A stretch of 64,000 nucleotides of DNA, from assembly GCF_017309955.1 (NCBI RefSeq), contig NZ_CP021247.1:3497001-3561000 (forward strand), in the 5' to 3' direction. Positions 33,587 through 41,252 of the stretch are shown here, piece after piece. A model generated the notes under the pieces. That model made no database searches and was not told where the DNA came from. It saw only the letters and a list, made by a program, of their open reading frames with translations. The position numbers and the translations under genes were made by a program. The DNA is from Novosphingobium sp. KA1 (GTDB lineage: Bacteria > Pseudomonadota > Alphaproteobacteria > Sphingomonadales > Sphingomonadaceae). Every line of letters starts with the position of its first letter. Positions within the stretch are counted from its first letter, which is position 1.

Positions 33587-35284
33587 TCAGGGCGCGATCC
33601 AGCCCGTCGTTTCCTGCCGGGGATCGTAGGATTCCGCCTTCCAGCGCACCGATCCGAACGGCCGTTCCAGCTGGCGCCGCACCCGGCTTCCCTCCCCCCG
33701 CCGGTGGAAGGCATCGGCGGCGGCCTGCACCGCCAGATCGGCCTCGGTGAAGCGATCGCGCAGCCGCAGGTAATCGCCCCAGGTGGGGCAATGATACCGC
33801 TCGGTCCAGAGCGCGGGATCGGCGATGTCGCGGGCGATGGACCAGGCGAAACCGCCGTTGCGCTTGCGCATCGACTGCATCTTCATCATCGCCGCATAGA
33901 AGTCCCGCGCGTGGGCGGGATCGACGTCGTAGTCGACCTCGATCACCACCGGACCGGACCGCAAGGTCAGCGCCATGCCGACCTCGGGCTCATTGCCCAG
34001 CGGCATTTCCGAAGTCCCGCTCGCCCCCTCGCGCGCAATCGGCAGGACAAGACCGAGCAGGGCCGTTGCGCCGACCGCCATGCCGGACACCAGCAAGGCA
34101 TGGCCCACCCCGGTCTGCTGCGCGACCTGCCCCCAGACCCATGCGCCGATGCCGATCCCGGCCGTGATCGCCGAGGAAAACAGCGACAGCGCCCGCGCCG
34201 TCACCCAGCGCGGGGCGGAAAGCTGCACGGTCACGTTGATCATCGCGATGGTCAGGATGTTGCAGGCGCCGACCACCAGAAAAGCCGCGCACGTCAGCAT
34301 GGCCTCGTGGCTGAAGCCGATGACGGCAAGCGCCGCGCCGGTGCCGATGGCGAACAGGCGCACCGCCCATTCGGTGGAGATCATCTCGCGAATGCGGCTG
34401 ACGAACAGCGCCCCCGTCACCGCCCCCACCCCCTGCGCGCCAAGCAGCAGGCCATAGGTCGCCGCATCGCCGCGCAGCATGTCGCGCGCGATCAGCGGCG
34501 CCAGCGCCGAAGCGGTCGCGGTCGACAGGCCGAACGCGAAGACCCGCAGCAGCGCGGTCCGGATCGCCGGGGCGTGCAGCGCGTAACGCGCCCCGCCCAG
34601 CATCGCGCGGTCCATGCGCTCGGGCGGCAGGCGCGATGGCACGTGCCGTCGCTGCCAGAGGAAAAACGCGAAGAACAGCGGCAGATAGAGCAACGCGGTC
34701 ATCCCGAAAACCGCGCGCGCGCCATAGGCAACCACGATCAATCCGCCCAGCGCCGGGCCGAAACTGCGCGCGACATTGTAGCTGATCGTCCCCAGCGCCA
34801 CCGCGGCCGGCAAGTGCCCGCGCGAGACCTGCTCCGGGATCGAGGCCTGCCACGACGGCAAATAGAGCGCCACGCCGGCACCGATCAGCGCACAGAACAG
34901 CAGCAGCATCGCGCCCGTCACCAGATCGAGGAACGCGATCGCCGCCAGCATCGCGGCGCAGACCGCGCTGAAGGCAAGCCCGCTCATGGCGATGCGGCGG
35001 CGGTCGAACATGTCGGCAATGGCGCCTGCCGGGAGCGTGACCACCACCAGCGGCAGCATCATCGCGCTCTGCACCAGCGCCACCATCTCGGCCGAACTGG
35101 TGAGCCTGGTCATTTCCCAGGCCGCCCCGACACCCAGGAAAAGCTGGCCGAAATTGGAGAACAGGCTGGCCGTCCAGATCCGGCGGAAGGTTCGCTCGCG
35201 CAAGGGGGCGAAGGCACCGCCCGGCGAACCGTTCTCCAGCGATGAAGCGCCCTCTTCCCCGTTCGGCGCGCTGTTGTCCGACAC
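33587..35284 (-). CDS. MFS transporter, transmembrane secretion effector (MFS_3) type
   Basis: A 565-residue inner-membrane protein. Residues about 30-420 hold the MFS core (RIWTASLFSNFGQLFLGVGAAWEMTRLT; the MFS A-like loop FDRRRIAMSG). Residues about 425-565 form a soluble C-terminal domain (VVIEVDYDVDPAHARDFYAAM..., ALWTERYHCPTWGDYLRLRDRFTEADLAVQ) that marks the EntS-like MFS_3 family. These usually export small molecules such as siderophores. Start is GTG 35284 with AAGGGAAAG upstream. Divergent from the thiolase gene; likely cotranscribed with the dehydrogenase gene downstream. Confidence 0.9.
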   Translation of the reverse strand: MSDNSAPNGEEGASSLENGSPGGAFAPLRERTFRRIWTASLFSNFGQLFLGVGAAWEMTRLTSSAEMVALVQSAMMLPLVVVTLPAGAIADMFDRRRIAMSGLAFSAVCAAMLAAIAFLDLVTGAMLLLFCALIGAGVALYLPSWQASIPEQVSRGHLPAAVALGTISYNVARSFGPALGGLIVVAYGARAVFGMTALLYLPLFFAFFLWQRRHVPSRLPPERMDRAMLGGARYALHAPAIRTALLRVFAFGLSTATASALAPLIARDMLRGDAATYGLLLGAQGVGAVTGALFVSRIREMISTEWAVRLFAIGTGAALAVIGFSHEAMLTCAAFLVVGACNILTIAMINVTVQLSAPRWVTARALSLFSSAITAGIGIGAWVWGQVAQQTGVGHALLVSGMAVGATALLGLVLPIAREGASGTSEMPLGNEPEVGMALTLRSGPVVIEVDYDVDPAHARDFYAAMMKMQSMRKRNGGFAWSIARDIADPALWTERYHCPTWGDYLRLRDRFTEADLAVQAAADAFHRRGEGSRVRRQLERPFGSVRWKAESYDPRQETTGWIAP

Positions 35285-35416
35285 GCTCTTTCCCTTCGTC
35301 CTGCCCCTTGGCTCCTGACTGTGTCCGCAGCGCGGTCAGCGTCAAGCACAGCCACTGCGCCCGCGCGATCCATCGCCTGGCCGGAAAGGTTGACGCGGCA
35401 GGCACGAAATCCGATA

Positions 35417-35434
35417 TGCTTTCATCTGAAAGCA
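35417..35434. promoter_or_regulatory. Candidate operator between MFS and thiolase genes
   Basis: TGCTTTCATCTGAAAGCA is a perfect 8-bp inverted repeat with a two-base centre, in the 270-base divergent region between the MFS gene (minus) and the thiolase gene (plus). The size and symmetry suit a dimeric HTH repressor. Neighbouring regulators are the MarR gene at 36829 and the island's TetR genes. Confidence 0.4.
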
Positions 35435-35554
35435 ATCGCCGCTGCGATAGGACACCCCCCTCCAATTGCAATTCCCCGGACCTGCCAGCATGACCTCGGC
35501 AAAAGGCGCCTCGACAGATCGCGCGCCTGCCCGGGACATTGAGGAGATCCGACC

Positions 35555-36808
35555 GTGAGCGAAGCCTGGATCATCGACACCGTGCGCACCCCGCGCAGCA
35601 TCGGCAAGATGGGCAAGGGAGCCCTTTCGCAGATGCACCCCGAGCATTTGTCGGCCACCGTGCTGGCCGCCCTGAAGGAGCGCAACGGCTTCGACACCGC
35701 CGACGTCGACGACGTAATCTGGGGCGTGTCCGCAGCCATCGGCCTGCAAGGCGGCGACATCGGCCGCATGGCCGCGCTCGATGCGGGGTATGACGTCAAG
35801 GCAGGCGGCGTCACGCTCAACCGCTTCTGCGGATCGAGCATCACCGCCACCAACCTCGCCGCCGCGATGATCATGTCGGGCATGTCGGACCTGATGGTGG
35901 CGGGCGGCATGGACATGCTCTCCTACGCCAATGCCCACGGCATGAAGATGCGCGAGGCCGGGCTCGGCAGCGCCGGCATGGGCGCGGGCAATCCCCGCCT
36001 CCAGGCCAAGCACCCGCAGACCAACCAGGGCGTTGCCGCCGATGCGATCGCGGCGATGGAGGGCATCAGCCGCGCGGAACTGGAAGCGCTCGGCGCCGAA
36101 AGCCAGCGCCGCGCCGCCCTTGCCATCGCCGAGGGCCGCTTCGCGCGGTCCACCATCGCGGTGAAGGACGATGACGGCAACGTGATCCTCGACCACGAGG
36201 AATATCCCCGACCGGACACCACCGCCGAAAGCCTCGCCCAGCTCAAGCCCGCGTTCGAGATGTTCTACGCCATGCCCTCCGCCCCCGGCGGCAAGACCTA
36301 TCTGGAACTCGTCCACCAGGTCTACCCGGACCTCGACGTCAAGCCGGTCCACCACGTCGGCATTTCCTCGGGCGTGGTCGACGGCGCATCGGCGATCCTG
36401 CTCGCCTCGAAGGACTATGCCGAGAAGCATGGCCTCAAGCCGCGCGCGCGCATCGTCGCCATGGCCGAGACCGGCGACTGCCCGACCCTGATGCTCAACG
36501 GCCCGGTCCCGGCGGCAAGGAAGGTGCTCGCCAAGGCGGGTCTTACCAAGGACCAGATCGACGTCTGGGAAGTGAACGAGGCGTTTGCCGTCGTGGTCGA
36601 GAAGCTCATCCGCGATCTCGATCTCGACCGCGCCAAGGTGAACCCCAATGGCGGCTCGATCGCGCTGGGCCACCCGATCGGCGCGACCGGGGCAATCCTG
36701 ATCGGCACCGCGCTCGACGAACTGGAACGCAGCGGCGGGCGTTATGGACTGGTGACGATGTGCGCGGCGGGCGGTATGGCCCCTGCCGTGATCATCGAGC
36801 GAATTTAA
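35555..36808 (+). CDS. Thiolase family protein (acetyl-CoA C-acyltransferase)
   Basis: A 417-residue thiolase with all three active-site blocks: nucleophile Cys92 in NRFCGSS, His373 in GHPIGATG, and Cys403 in MCAAGGMAPA. WEVNEAFA is also present. It would cleave 3-oxoacyl-CoA with CoA or run in reverse; the presence of CoA ligases and hydratases nearby points to degradation. Start GTG 35555 with GAGGAG nine bases upstream. The MarR gene follows after 20 bases and is probably in the same transcript. Confidence 0.95.
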   Translation: MSEAWIIDTVRTPRSIGKMGKGALSQMHPEHLSATVLAALKERNGFDTADVDDVIWGVSAAIGLQGGDIGRMAALDAGYDVKAGGVTLNRFCGSSITATNLAAAMIMSGMSDLMVAGGMDMLSYANAHGMKMREAGLGSAGMGAGNPRLQAKHPQTNQGVAADAIAAMEGISRAELEALGAESQRRAALAIAEGRFARSTIAVKDDDGNVILDHEEYPRPDTTAESLAQLKPAFEMFYAMPSAPGGKTYLELVHQVYPDLDVKPVHHVGISSGVVDGASAILLASKDYAEKHGLKPRARIVAMAETGDCPTLMLNGPVPAARKVLAKAGLTKDQIDVWEVNEAFAVVVEKLIRDLDLDRAKVNPNGGSIALGHPIGATGAILIGTALDELERSGGRYGLVTMCAAGGMAPAVIIERI

Positions 36809-36828
36809 GTCATTACAAGGAGATACAT

Positions 36829-37317
36829 GTGGCAACCGAGGCGGAAGACAAACTGACGGGCAAACTGGGCGATGTCCTCAACGACAAGACCGAGAGCCCG
36901 CGCCGCCAGGTGAGCCTGCGCTTGACAGTGATTGCCCGCCTGCAGCGCAACAATTTCGACCGGCTCGTCACCGAACTCAACGTCACCCGCTCGCAATGGG
37001 CGATGATCGCGGTGGTTGCGCGCTATCCCGGATCGACCCAGCGCACCGTCGCCGAATATCTGGAGATGTCGGAGGCCTCCGCCGGCCGCCTGATCGACCG
37101 CCTCTGCGCCGACGGCCTGCTCGAACGGCGCGACCGCCGGGACGACCGCCGCGCGCGTTCGGTCTACGTCACCGACGCCGCGCATCCGCTGCTCGAAAAG
37201 CTCGGGCTGATCGCCGCCGAAGCCGAGGGCCGGATGTTCGCCGGATTTTCGGACGCGGAAGTCGAACAGATGCGGGACTATCTCAACCGCATCTACGACA
37301 ACGTCAGCCGCGGCTGA
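36829..37317 (+). CDS. MarR family transcriptional regulator
   Basis: A 162-residue dimeric winged-helix regulator. Visible elements: LRLTVIARLQRNNFDRLVTELNVTRSQWAMIAVVARYPGSTQRTVAEYLEMSEASAGRLIDRLCADGLLERRDRRDDRRARSVYVTDA in order (dimer helix, recognition helix, wing). Start is GTG 36829, six bases after AAGGAGA; an ATG two bases earlier is out of frame. It lies 20 bases after the thiolase gene and 0.5 kb from two MarR-type dyads at 37884-37922, which may be its targets. Confidence 0.93.
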   Translation: MATEAEDKLTGKLGDVLNDKTESPRRQVSLRLTVIARLQRNNFDRLVTELNVTRSQWAMIAVVARYPGSTQRTVAEYLEMSEASAGRLIDRLCADGLLERRDRRDDRRARSVYVTDAAHPLLEKLGLIAAEAEGRMFAGFSDAEVEQMRDYLNRIYDNVSRG

Positions 37318-37360
37318 GGCCTTTCCTCCTTCCCTCCTTCCCTCTCCTCCTGCTTGGACG

Positions 37361-37400
37361 CACAGAAAAGGGCGGCACCGCGGTGCCGCCCTTTTCTGTG
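37361..37400. terminator. Perfect 40-base palindromic bidirectional terminator
   Basis: A 20-bp perfect inverted repeat without a loop: a CACAGAAAA run, a GGGCGGCACCG core, and their complement. With the A-run on one side and the T-run on the other it can terminate both the thiolase-MarR transcript and the minus-strand gene at 37524-37841. Confidence 0.85.
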
Positions 37401-37421
37401 TCCCGAACGGACCGAAGGCTT

Positions 37422-37463
37422 GTTCCAGGCTGCGGTGATGCTGACGCATCAGCAGCCTGGAAC
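37422..37463. repeat. Second hairpin downstream of the exported-protein gene
   Basis: GTTCCAGGCTG (37422-37432) pairs with 37453-37463, with a nested TGATGC-TGAC-GCATCA stem inside. It lies 61 bases past the minus-strand stop at 37524 and just before the 40-base palindrome, so the two may form a tandem terminator for that gene. Confidence 0.5.
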
Positions 37464-37523
37464 GCTCGGGCGCCGCGCGGGCTTGACCGACCTGCGATGC
37501 GTCAAGGTCAACGCCGGCTGGTA

Positions 37524-37841
37524 TCACTTCGCCGAGGCGAGGTCCTTCTTGGTCAGCGAAGTGGTGATCTTGCCCTGCGCATCGGTCAGGCTGTTGGCCG
37601 GAACGGTGATGAGGCGGCCGTTGAGGATCACCTGCGGGTTGCCGTCGGCGGCAACGCGGTAGATCGGGGCGATGCGGGTGCCGTTGGCGGCATAGAGCAT
37701 CTTGCCGGCGCTCAGGTCGACCGGAGCGGCCGCTTCCTCGGTGACGGCGCGAACCGACTGGGTGGTTTCGGCGAAGGCAGCCGGAACGACAGCGAACGAG
37801 GCAAGCGAAGCGACGGCGGCAAGGGCAACGAACTTCTTCAT
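37524..37841 (-). CDS. Small exported periplasmic protein
   Basis: A 105-residue protein with a clear Sec signal peptide (MKKFVALAAVASLASFAVVPAAFAET, cut after AFA). The mature ~80 residues are polar, with KMLYAANGTRIAPIYRVAADGNPQVILNGRLITVPANSLT, a pattern of short beta strands. I recall similar exported proteins in sphingomonads but no function. The start at 37841 is fixed by GGAGAG and the signal peptide; the frame runs to 37874. Its promoter appears to carry two repressor dyads (37884-37922). Confidence 0.85.
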   Translation of the reverse strand: MKKFVALAAVASLASFAVVPAAFAETTQSVRAVTEEAAAPVDLSAGKMLYAANGTRIAPIYRVAADGNPQVILNGRLITVPANSLTDAQGKITTSLTKKDLASAK

Positions 37842-38171
37842 GGGTAACTCTCCGAGTGCTTGGAACGGGTCCATCCCCGCTATTTACTCACCTAGGTTAG
37901 TAATTACCTGCCTAGGTGTCAATTGCGATTGCCGCAACCGCTAAAACATTTTTCGCAACCATCGCTCCCGCGCCGTTTCATGGGTTCGCCCATCTGCCGC
38001 AGTGCAACACGCAACAGATCGCACCGGCGAATCCGGCCGATGATCGTCGCCGCGATGGCGGTGGTGTTGCTCCCGATGACCTTTGCGCGCACATCGATGG
38101 CAAGCGGTGCGAGCGGCTCAAAAGCGCCGGTTCGCGCCGGAACCGAGAAGACAAGAAACAGGGACTGTCTG
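37842..38171. promoter_or_regulatory. Divergent regulatory region between exported protein and CoA-transferase
   Basis: 330 bases without a gene. The left part holds the paired dyads and a minus-strand promoter. The right part (37923-38171) contains an open frame contiguous with the CoA-transferase but with no family similarity, so I read it as leader. Its last bases carry ACAGGGA before ATG 38172. Confidence 0.6.
37884..37922 (-). promoter_or_regulatory. Candidate MarR-type double operator over a promoter
   Basis: Dyad 1 is TTACTCACCTAGGTTAGTAA at 37884-37903 (9 of 10 base pairs symmetric). Dyad 2 is centred 20 bp away on CCTAGG (37911-37916), with flanking TTACC/TCAA half-sites. On the minus strand TTGACA (37922-37917) is a consensus -35 and a weak -10 (TAACCT) falls 17 bases later inside dyad 1. 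Repressor binding would block RNA polymerase for the exported-protein gene, 43-81 bases downstream. Confidence 0.6.
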
Positions 38172-39401
38172 ATGCCGACAAAGGTCATGCAGGGCGTGCG
38201 CGTCCTCGAAGTGGCGCAGTTCACGTTCACCCCCGCGGCCGGTGCGATCCTGGCCGACTGGGGCGCGGACGTCATCAAGATCGAACACCCCGTGCGCGGC
38301 GACACCCAGCGCGGCTTCCTCAACATGGGCGGGGTCAAGCTCGACCCGCTGCGTCACACCTTGTTCGAACACCCCAACCGCGGCAAGCGCAGCGTCGGCA
38401 TCGACCTGTCCACCACGGAAGGCCAGGAACTGCTCTACGAACTGGCCCGGCAGTGCGACGTGTTCCTCACCAACTACCTGCCGCAGGTCCGCCAGAAGAA
38501 CCGCTTCGACGTCGAGCACATCCGCGCCGCCAACCCGCAGATCATCTATGCGCGCGGCAGCGCCTGGGGCGACAAGGGGCCCGAGCGGGAAAAGGGCGGG
38601 TTCGACGGCACCGCATTCTGGTCGCGCAGCGGCATTGCCGACTGCATGACCCCGCCGGAACTGCCCGGCCCGCTGTCGCAGGGCATGCCCGCATTCGGCG
38701 ATTCCATCGGCGGCATGTTCATCGCCGGCGGTATTTCCGCAGCCCTCTTCCACCGCGAGAAGACCGGCGAGGCCACCGAACTCGACGTCTCGCTGATGAG
38801 CACGGCCGCCTGGGCCTCGGGCGCGAACATCGCGCAAGTGCTGGAAACCGGCGTTGTCTCGCGCAACGCCATGCCGACCTCGGGCGGCAGCGCCAAGAAC
38901 CCGTTCATGGGCAACTTCTGGACGGCCGACAAGCGCACCATCAACTTCTGCATGGTAAGCCCGACCGGCCTGATCCGCGACACGTTCGAGCATGTCGGAC
39001 GCCCCGAGGCCGCCGACGATCCGCGCTTTGCCGACGTCCTCAGCCTGATCGAGAACGCCGAGGCCGCCAGCGCCATCCTGGTCGAGGCCTTTGCCGAAAA
39101 GCCCTTCGCCTACTGGCGCGAACACCTCAAGACCATGAAAGGCCAGTGGGCGCCGATCCTCACCCTGCTCGAACTGGCCGAGGACGAGCAGGCCATCGCC
39201 AACGACACCGTGGTCGAGGTCGAGGCCGCCGATGGCGGCGCGCCGCTCAAGCTGGTGCGCGGTCCGGTGCAGTTCAACGGCGAGGCCCTGGAAACCACGC
39301 GTTCGCCGCAGGCCTCGGAGCACACCGAGATCGTGCTCATGGAAATGGGCGTGGACTGGGACCGCATCGAGGACCTCAAGGCCAAGGGCGCGATCGCCTG
39401 A
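38172..39401 (+). CDS. Class III CoA-transferase (CaiB/BaiF family)
   Basis: A 409-residue family III CoA-transferase that moves CoA between acyl groups through an aspartyl-CoA intermediate. The N-terminal fold begins GVRVLEVAQFTFTPAAGAILADWGADVIKIEHP. The probable nucleophile is D145 (KGGFDGTAFW). GEATELDVSLMSTAAW and the small C-terminal domain to residue 409 follow. ATG 38172 has ACAGGGA upstream; ATG 38187 is an alternative. It leads a five-gene unit with a 96-residue protein, a CoA ligase, a permuted CoA-transferase and an amidohydrolase. Confidence 0.93.
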   Translation: MPTKVMQGVRVLEVAQFTFTPAAGAILADWGADVIKIEHPVRGDTQRGFLNMGGVKLDPLRHTLFEHPNRGKRSVGIDLSTTEGQELLYELARQCDVFLTNYLPQVRQKNRFDVEHIRAANPQIIYARGSAWGDKGPEREKGGFDGTAFWSRSGIADCMTPPELPGPLSQGMPAFGDSIGGMFIAGGISAALFHREKTGEATELDVSLMSTAAWASGANIAQVLETGVVSRNAMPTSGGSAKNPFMGNFWTADKRTINFCMVSPTGLIRDTFEHVGRPEAADDPRFADVLSLIENAEAASAILVEAFAEKPFAYWREHLKTMKGQWAPILTLLELAEDEQAIANDTVVEVEAADGGAPLKLVRGPVQFNGEALETTRSPQASEHTEIVLMEMGVDWDRIEDLKAKGAIA

Positions 39402-39440
39402 TCGCCCGACCGCACGACATACCAAGCAAGGACCGAAGAC

Positions 39441-39731
39441 ATGAAGCCTGGAACCCGTCTCAAGAGCGCTGCCTGCGACACCGAAGTCATGGTGATCCGC
39501 TGCGCCGACGGCACGATCGAATGCGGCGGCGCGCCGATGGGCGAGGCCAGGCCCGCCGATGCCGCGCCGCTCGCCGCCGATTTCTCGGCCGGCACCCTGA
39601 TGGGCAAGCGCTACGTCGACAGTGACGGCAAGTACGAACTGCTTTGCGTGAAGCCGGGCAAGGGCTCGCTTGCAGTCGGCGGCGTCGCGCTGGTCGTCAA
39701 GGACGCCAAGCCCCTGCCCGCTTCGGACTGA
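39441..39731 (+). CDS. Conserved 96-residue protein of CoA-ligase clusters
   Basis: A small soluble protein with no Pfam family I can name. Pattern: GTRLKSAACDTEVMVI, then ECGGAPM, then GKRYVDSDGKYELLCVKPGKGSLAVGG and a KPLPASD tail. I recall similar proteins beside acyl-CoA ligases and CoA-transferases in mycobacteria and other actinobacteria; that is memory, not a search. Cysteines are at 12, 21, 28 and 69, and C12 and C28 sit in the most conserved-looking parts, so metal binding is conceivable. AAGGA precedes the ATG. It lies 39 bases after the CoA-transferase gene and six before the ligase gene. Confidence 0.8.
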   Translation: MKPGTRLKSAACDTEVMVIRCADGTIECGGAPMGEARPADAAPLAADFSAGTLMGKRYVDSDGKYELLCVKPGKGSLAVGGVALVVKDAKPLPASD

Positions 39732-39737
39732 CGCCCC

Positions 39738-41252
39738 ATGAACATCGCGCTTCTTCTGGAAATGGCGGCGGAGACCGCGCCGGACCGCGTCGCGCTCGTC
39801 TGCGACGGACGGCGCTGGACTTATGGCGACCTGCTCGCTGCCGCGCGCGGCGCGTTCGAACTGATCCGCCAGAGCGAGGCCGACTATGTGGCCCTGCTCG
39901 ACGAGAGCAGCGAAGCGGCGGTGATCGCGGTGTTCGGGGCCGCGCTGGCCGGCGTGCCCTATTGCCCGCTCAACTACCGCCTGCCCGATGCCGATCTCGC
40001 CGCCCTGCTCGGCCGCATCGCCCCGGCGCTGGTGATCGGCGACGAGGAACGCATCCTGCGCGTCGCCGCCGATCAGGGCCACACCGTGTTCTCGCGCGGG
40101 GAGTTCGTGCTCAAGGCGCAGGAAACCGTGCCCGCCGACGAAGCGCGTGAATACGATCCGGGGGGCGATGAATCCGGGAGCGGCATCGCGATCCAGCTCT
40201 TCACCAGCGGCACCACCGCCGCGCCGAAAGCCGCGATCCTGCGCCATTCCAACCTGCTCGGCTATATCCTGGGCACCGTCGAGTTCGGTTCGGCGGACGA
40301 GGCCGACGCCGCGCTCGTGGTGGTGCCGCCCTATCATATCGCAGGGATCTCGGCGCTGCTCTCCTCGATCTATGCGCTGCGCAAGATCGTGATGCTGCCG
40401 GCATTCTCGCCCGAGGGCTGGCTATCGCTGGTCGCGGCGGAAACCGTCACCAACGCCTTTGTCGTGCCCACCATGCTCGCACGGATCATCGATGCGATGG
40501 AAAAAGGCGCGAGCGGCGACGTTTCCTCACTGCGCGCCGTCGCCTATGGTGGCGGCAAGATGCCGATCGAAGTGATCCAGAAGGCGCTCGAACGTTTCCC
40601 CGAGGCGGGCTTTACCAATGCCTATGGCCTCACTGAAACCAGCTCGACCATCGCCCTGCTCGGCCCCGAGGACCACCGCGAGGCGCTGGCCTCGGGCGAC
40701 CCGCAGGTCCGCGCCCGCCTCACCTCGCTCGGCAAGCCGATCCCGACCGTGGAGATCGAGATCCGCGGCGACAACGGCGAGGTGCTCGGCCCCGGAGAAC
40801 CCGGCGAAATCTACGTGCGCGGCGAGCAGGTCTCGGGCGAATACAAGGAAAAGAGCGCGCTCGACGCCGAGGGCTGGTTCCCCACCCGCGATGCCGGTTT
40901 CATCGACGAGCATGGCTACCTGTTCCTCTCCGGGCGCGCGGACGACGTGATCGTGCGCGGCGGCGAGAACATGTCGCCGGGCGAGATCGAGGACGTCCTG
41001 CTGACGCACCCGGCCATCGCCGATGCCTGTGCCTGCGCGATCCCGTCGGTCGAATGGGGCGAGACCGTGGGCGTTGCGATCGTCACCCGCGAAGGCCACG
41101 CGTCGCCCTGCGCAACCGAGCTGAAGGACCTTGTCCGCGCCCGCCTGCGATCCTCGCGGGTGCCGGAGAAGGTCGTCTTCGTCGCCGAGCTGCCCTACAA
41201 CGAAATGGGCAAGTTGCTGCGCCGCAAGGTCAAGGACGTCCTTGCCGACTGA
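39738..41252 (+). CDS. AMP-dependent acyl-CoA ligase
   Basis: A 504-residue ANL-superfamily enzyme that activates a carboxylate with ATP and then CoA. Motifs: the phosphate loop LFTSGTTAAPKAAILRHSN, YGLTETSS (adenylate binding), TRDAGFIDEHGYLFLSGRADDVIVRGGENMSPGEIE (hinge and CoA-state motif), and the catalytic lysine region NEMGKLLRRK near the C-terminus. The substrate acid is not predictable. Only six bases follow the 96-residue gene, and its end overlaps the second CoA-transferase start by 11 bases. Confidence 0.94.
   Translation: MNIALLLEMAAETAPDRVALVCDGRRWTYGDLLAAARGAFELIRQSEADYVALLDESSEAAVIAVFGAALAGVPYCPLNYRLPDADLAALLGRIAPALVIGDEERILRVAADQGHTVFSRGEFVLKAQETVPADEAREYDPGGDESGSGIAIQLFTSGTTAAPKAAILRHSNLLGYILGTVEFGSADEADAALVVVPPYHIAGISALLSSIYALRKIVMLPAFSPEGWLSLVAAETVTNAFVVPTMLARIIDAMEKGASGDVSSLRAVAYGGGKMPIEVIQKALERFPEAGFTNAYGLTETSSTIALLGPEDHREALASGDPQVRARLTSLGKPIPTVEIEIRGDNGEVLGPGEPGEIYVRGEQVSGEYKEKSALDAEGWFPTRDAGFIDEHGYLFLSGRADDVIVRGGENMSPGEIEDVLLTHPAIADACACAIPSVEWGETVGVAIVTREGHASPCATELKDLVRARLRSSRVPEKVVFVAELPYNEMGKLLRRKVKDVLAD

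Noticed and set aside
33350..35245. 631-codon plus-strand open frame
   Set aside because: Shadow of the MFS transporter gene; Arg/Gln/His-rich with no domain.
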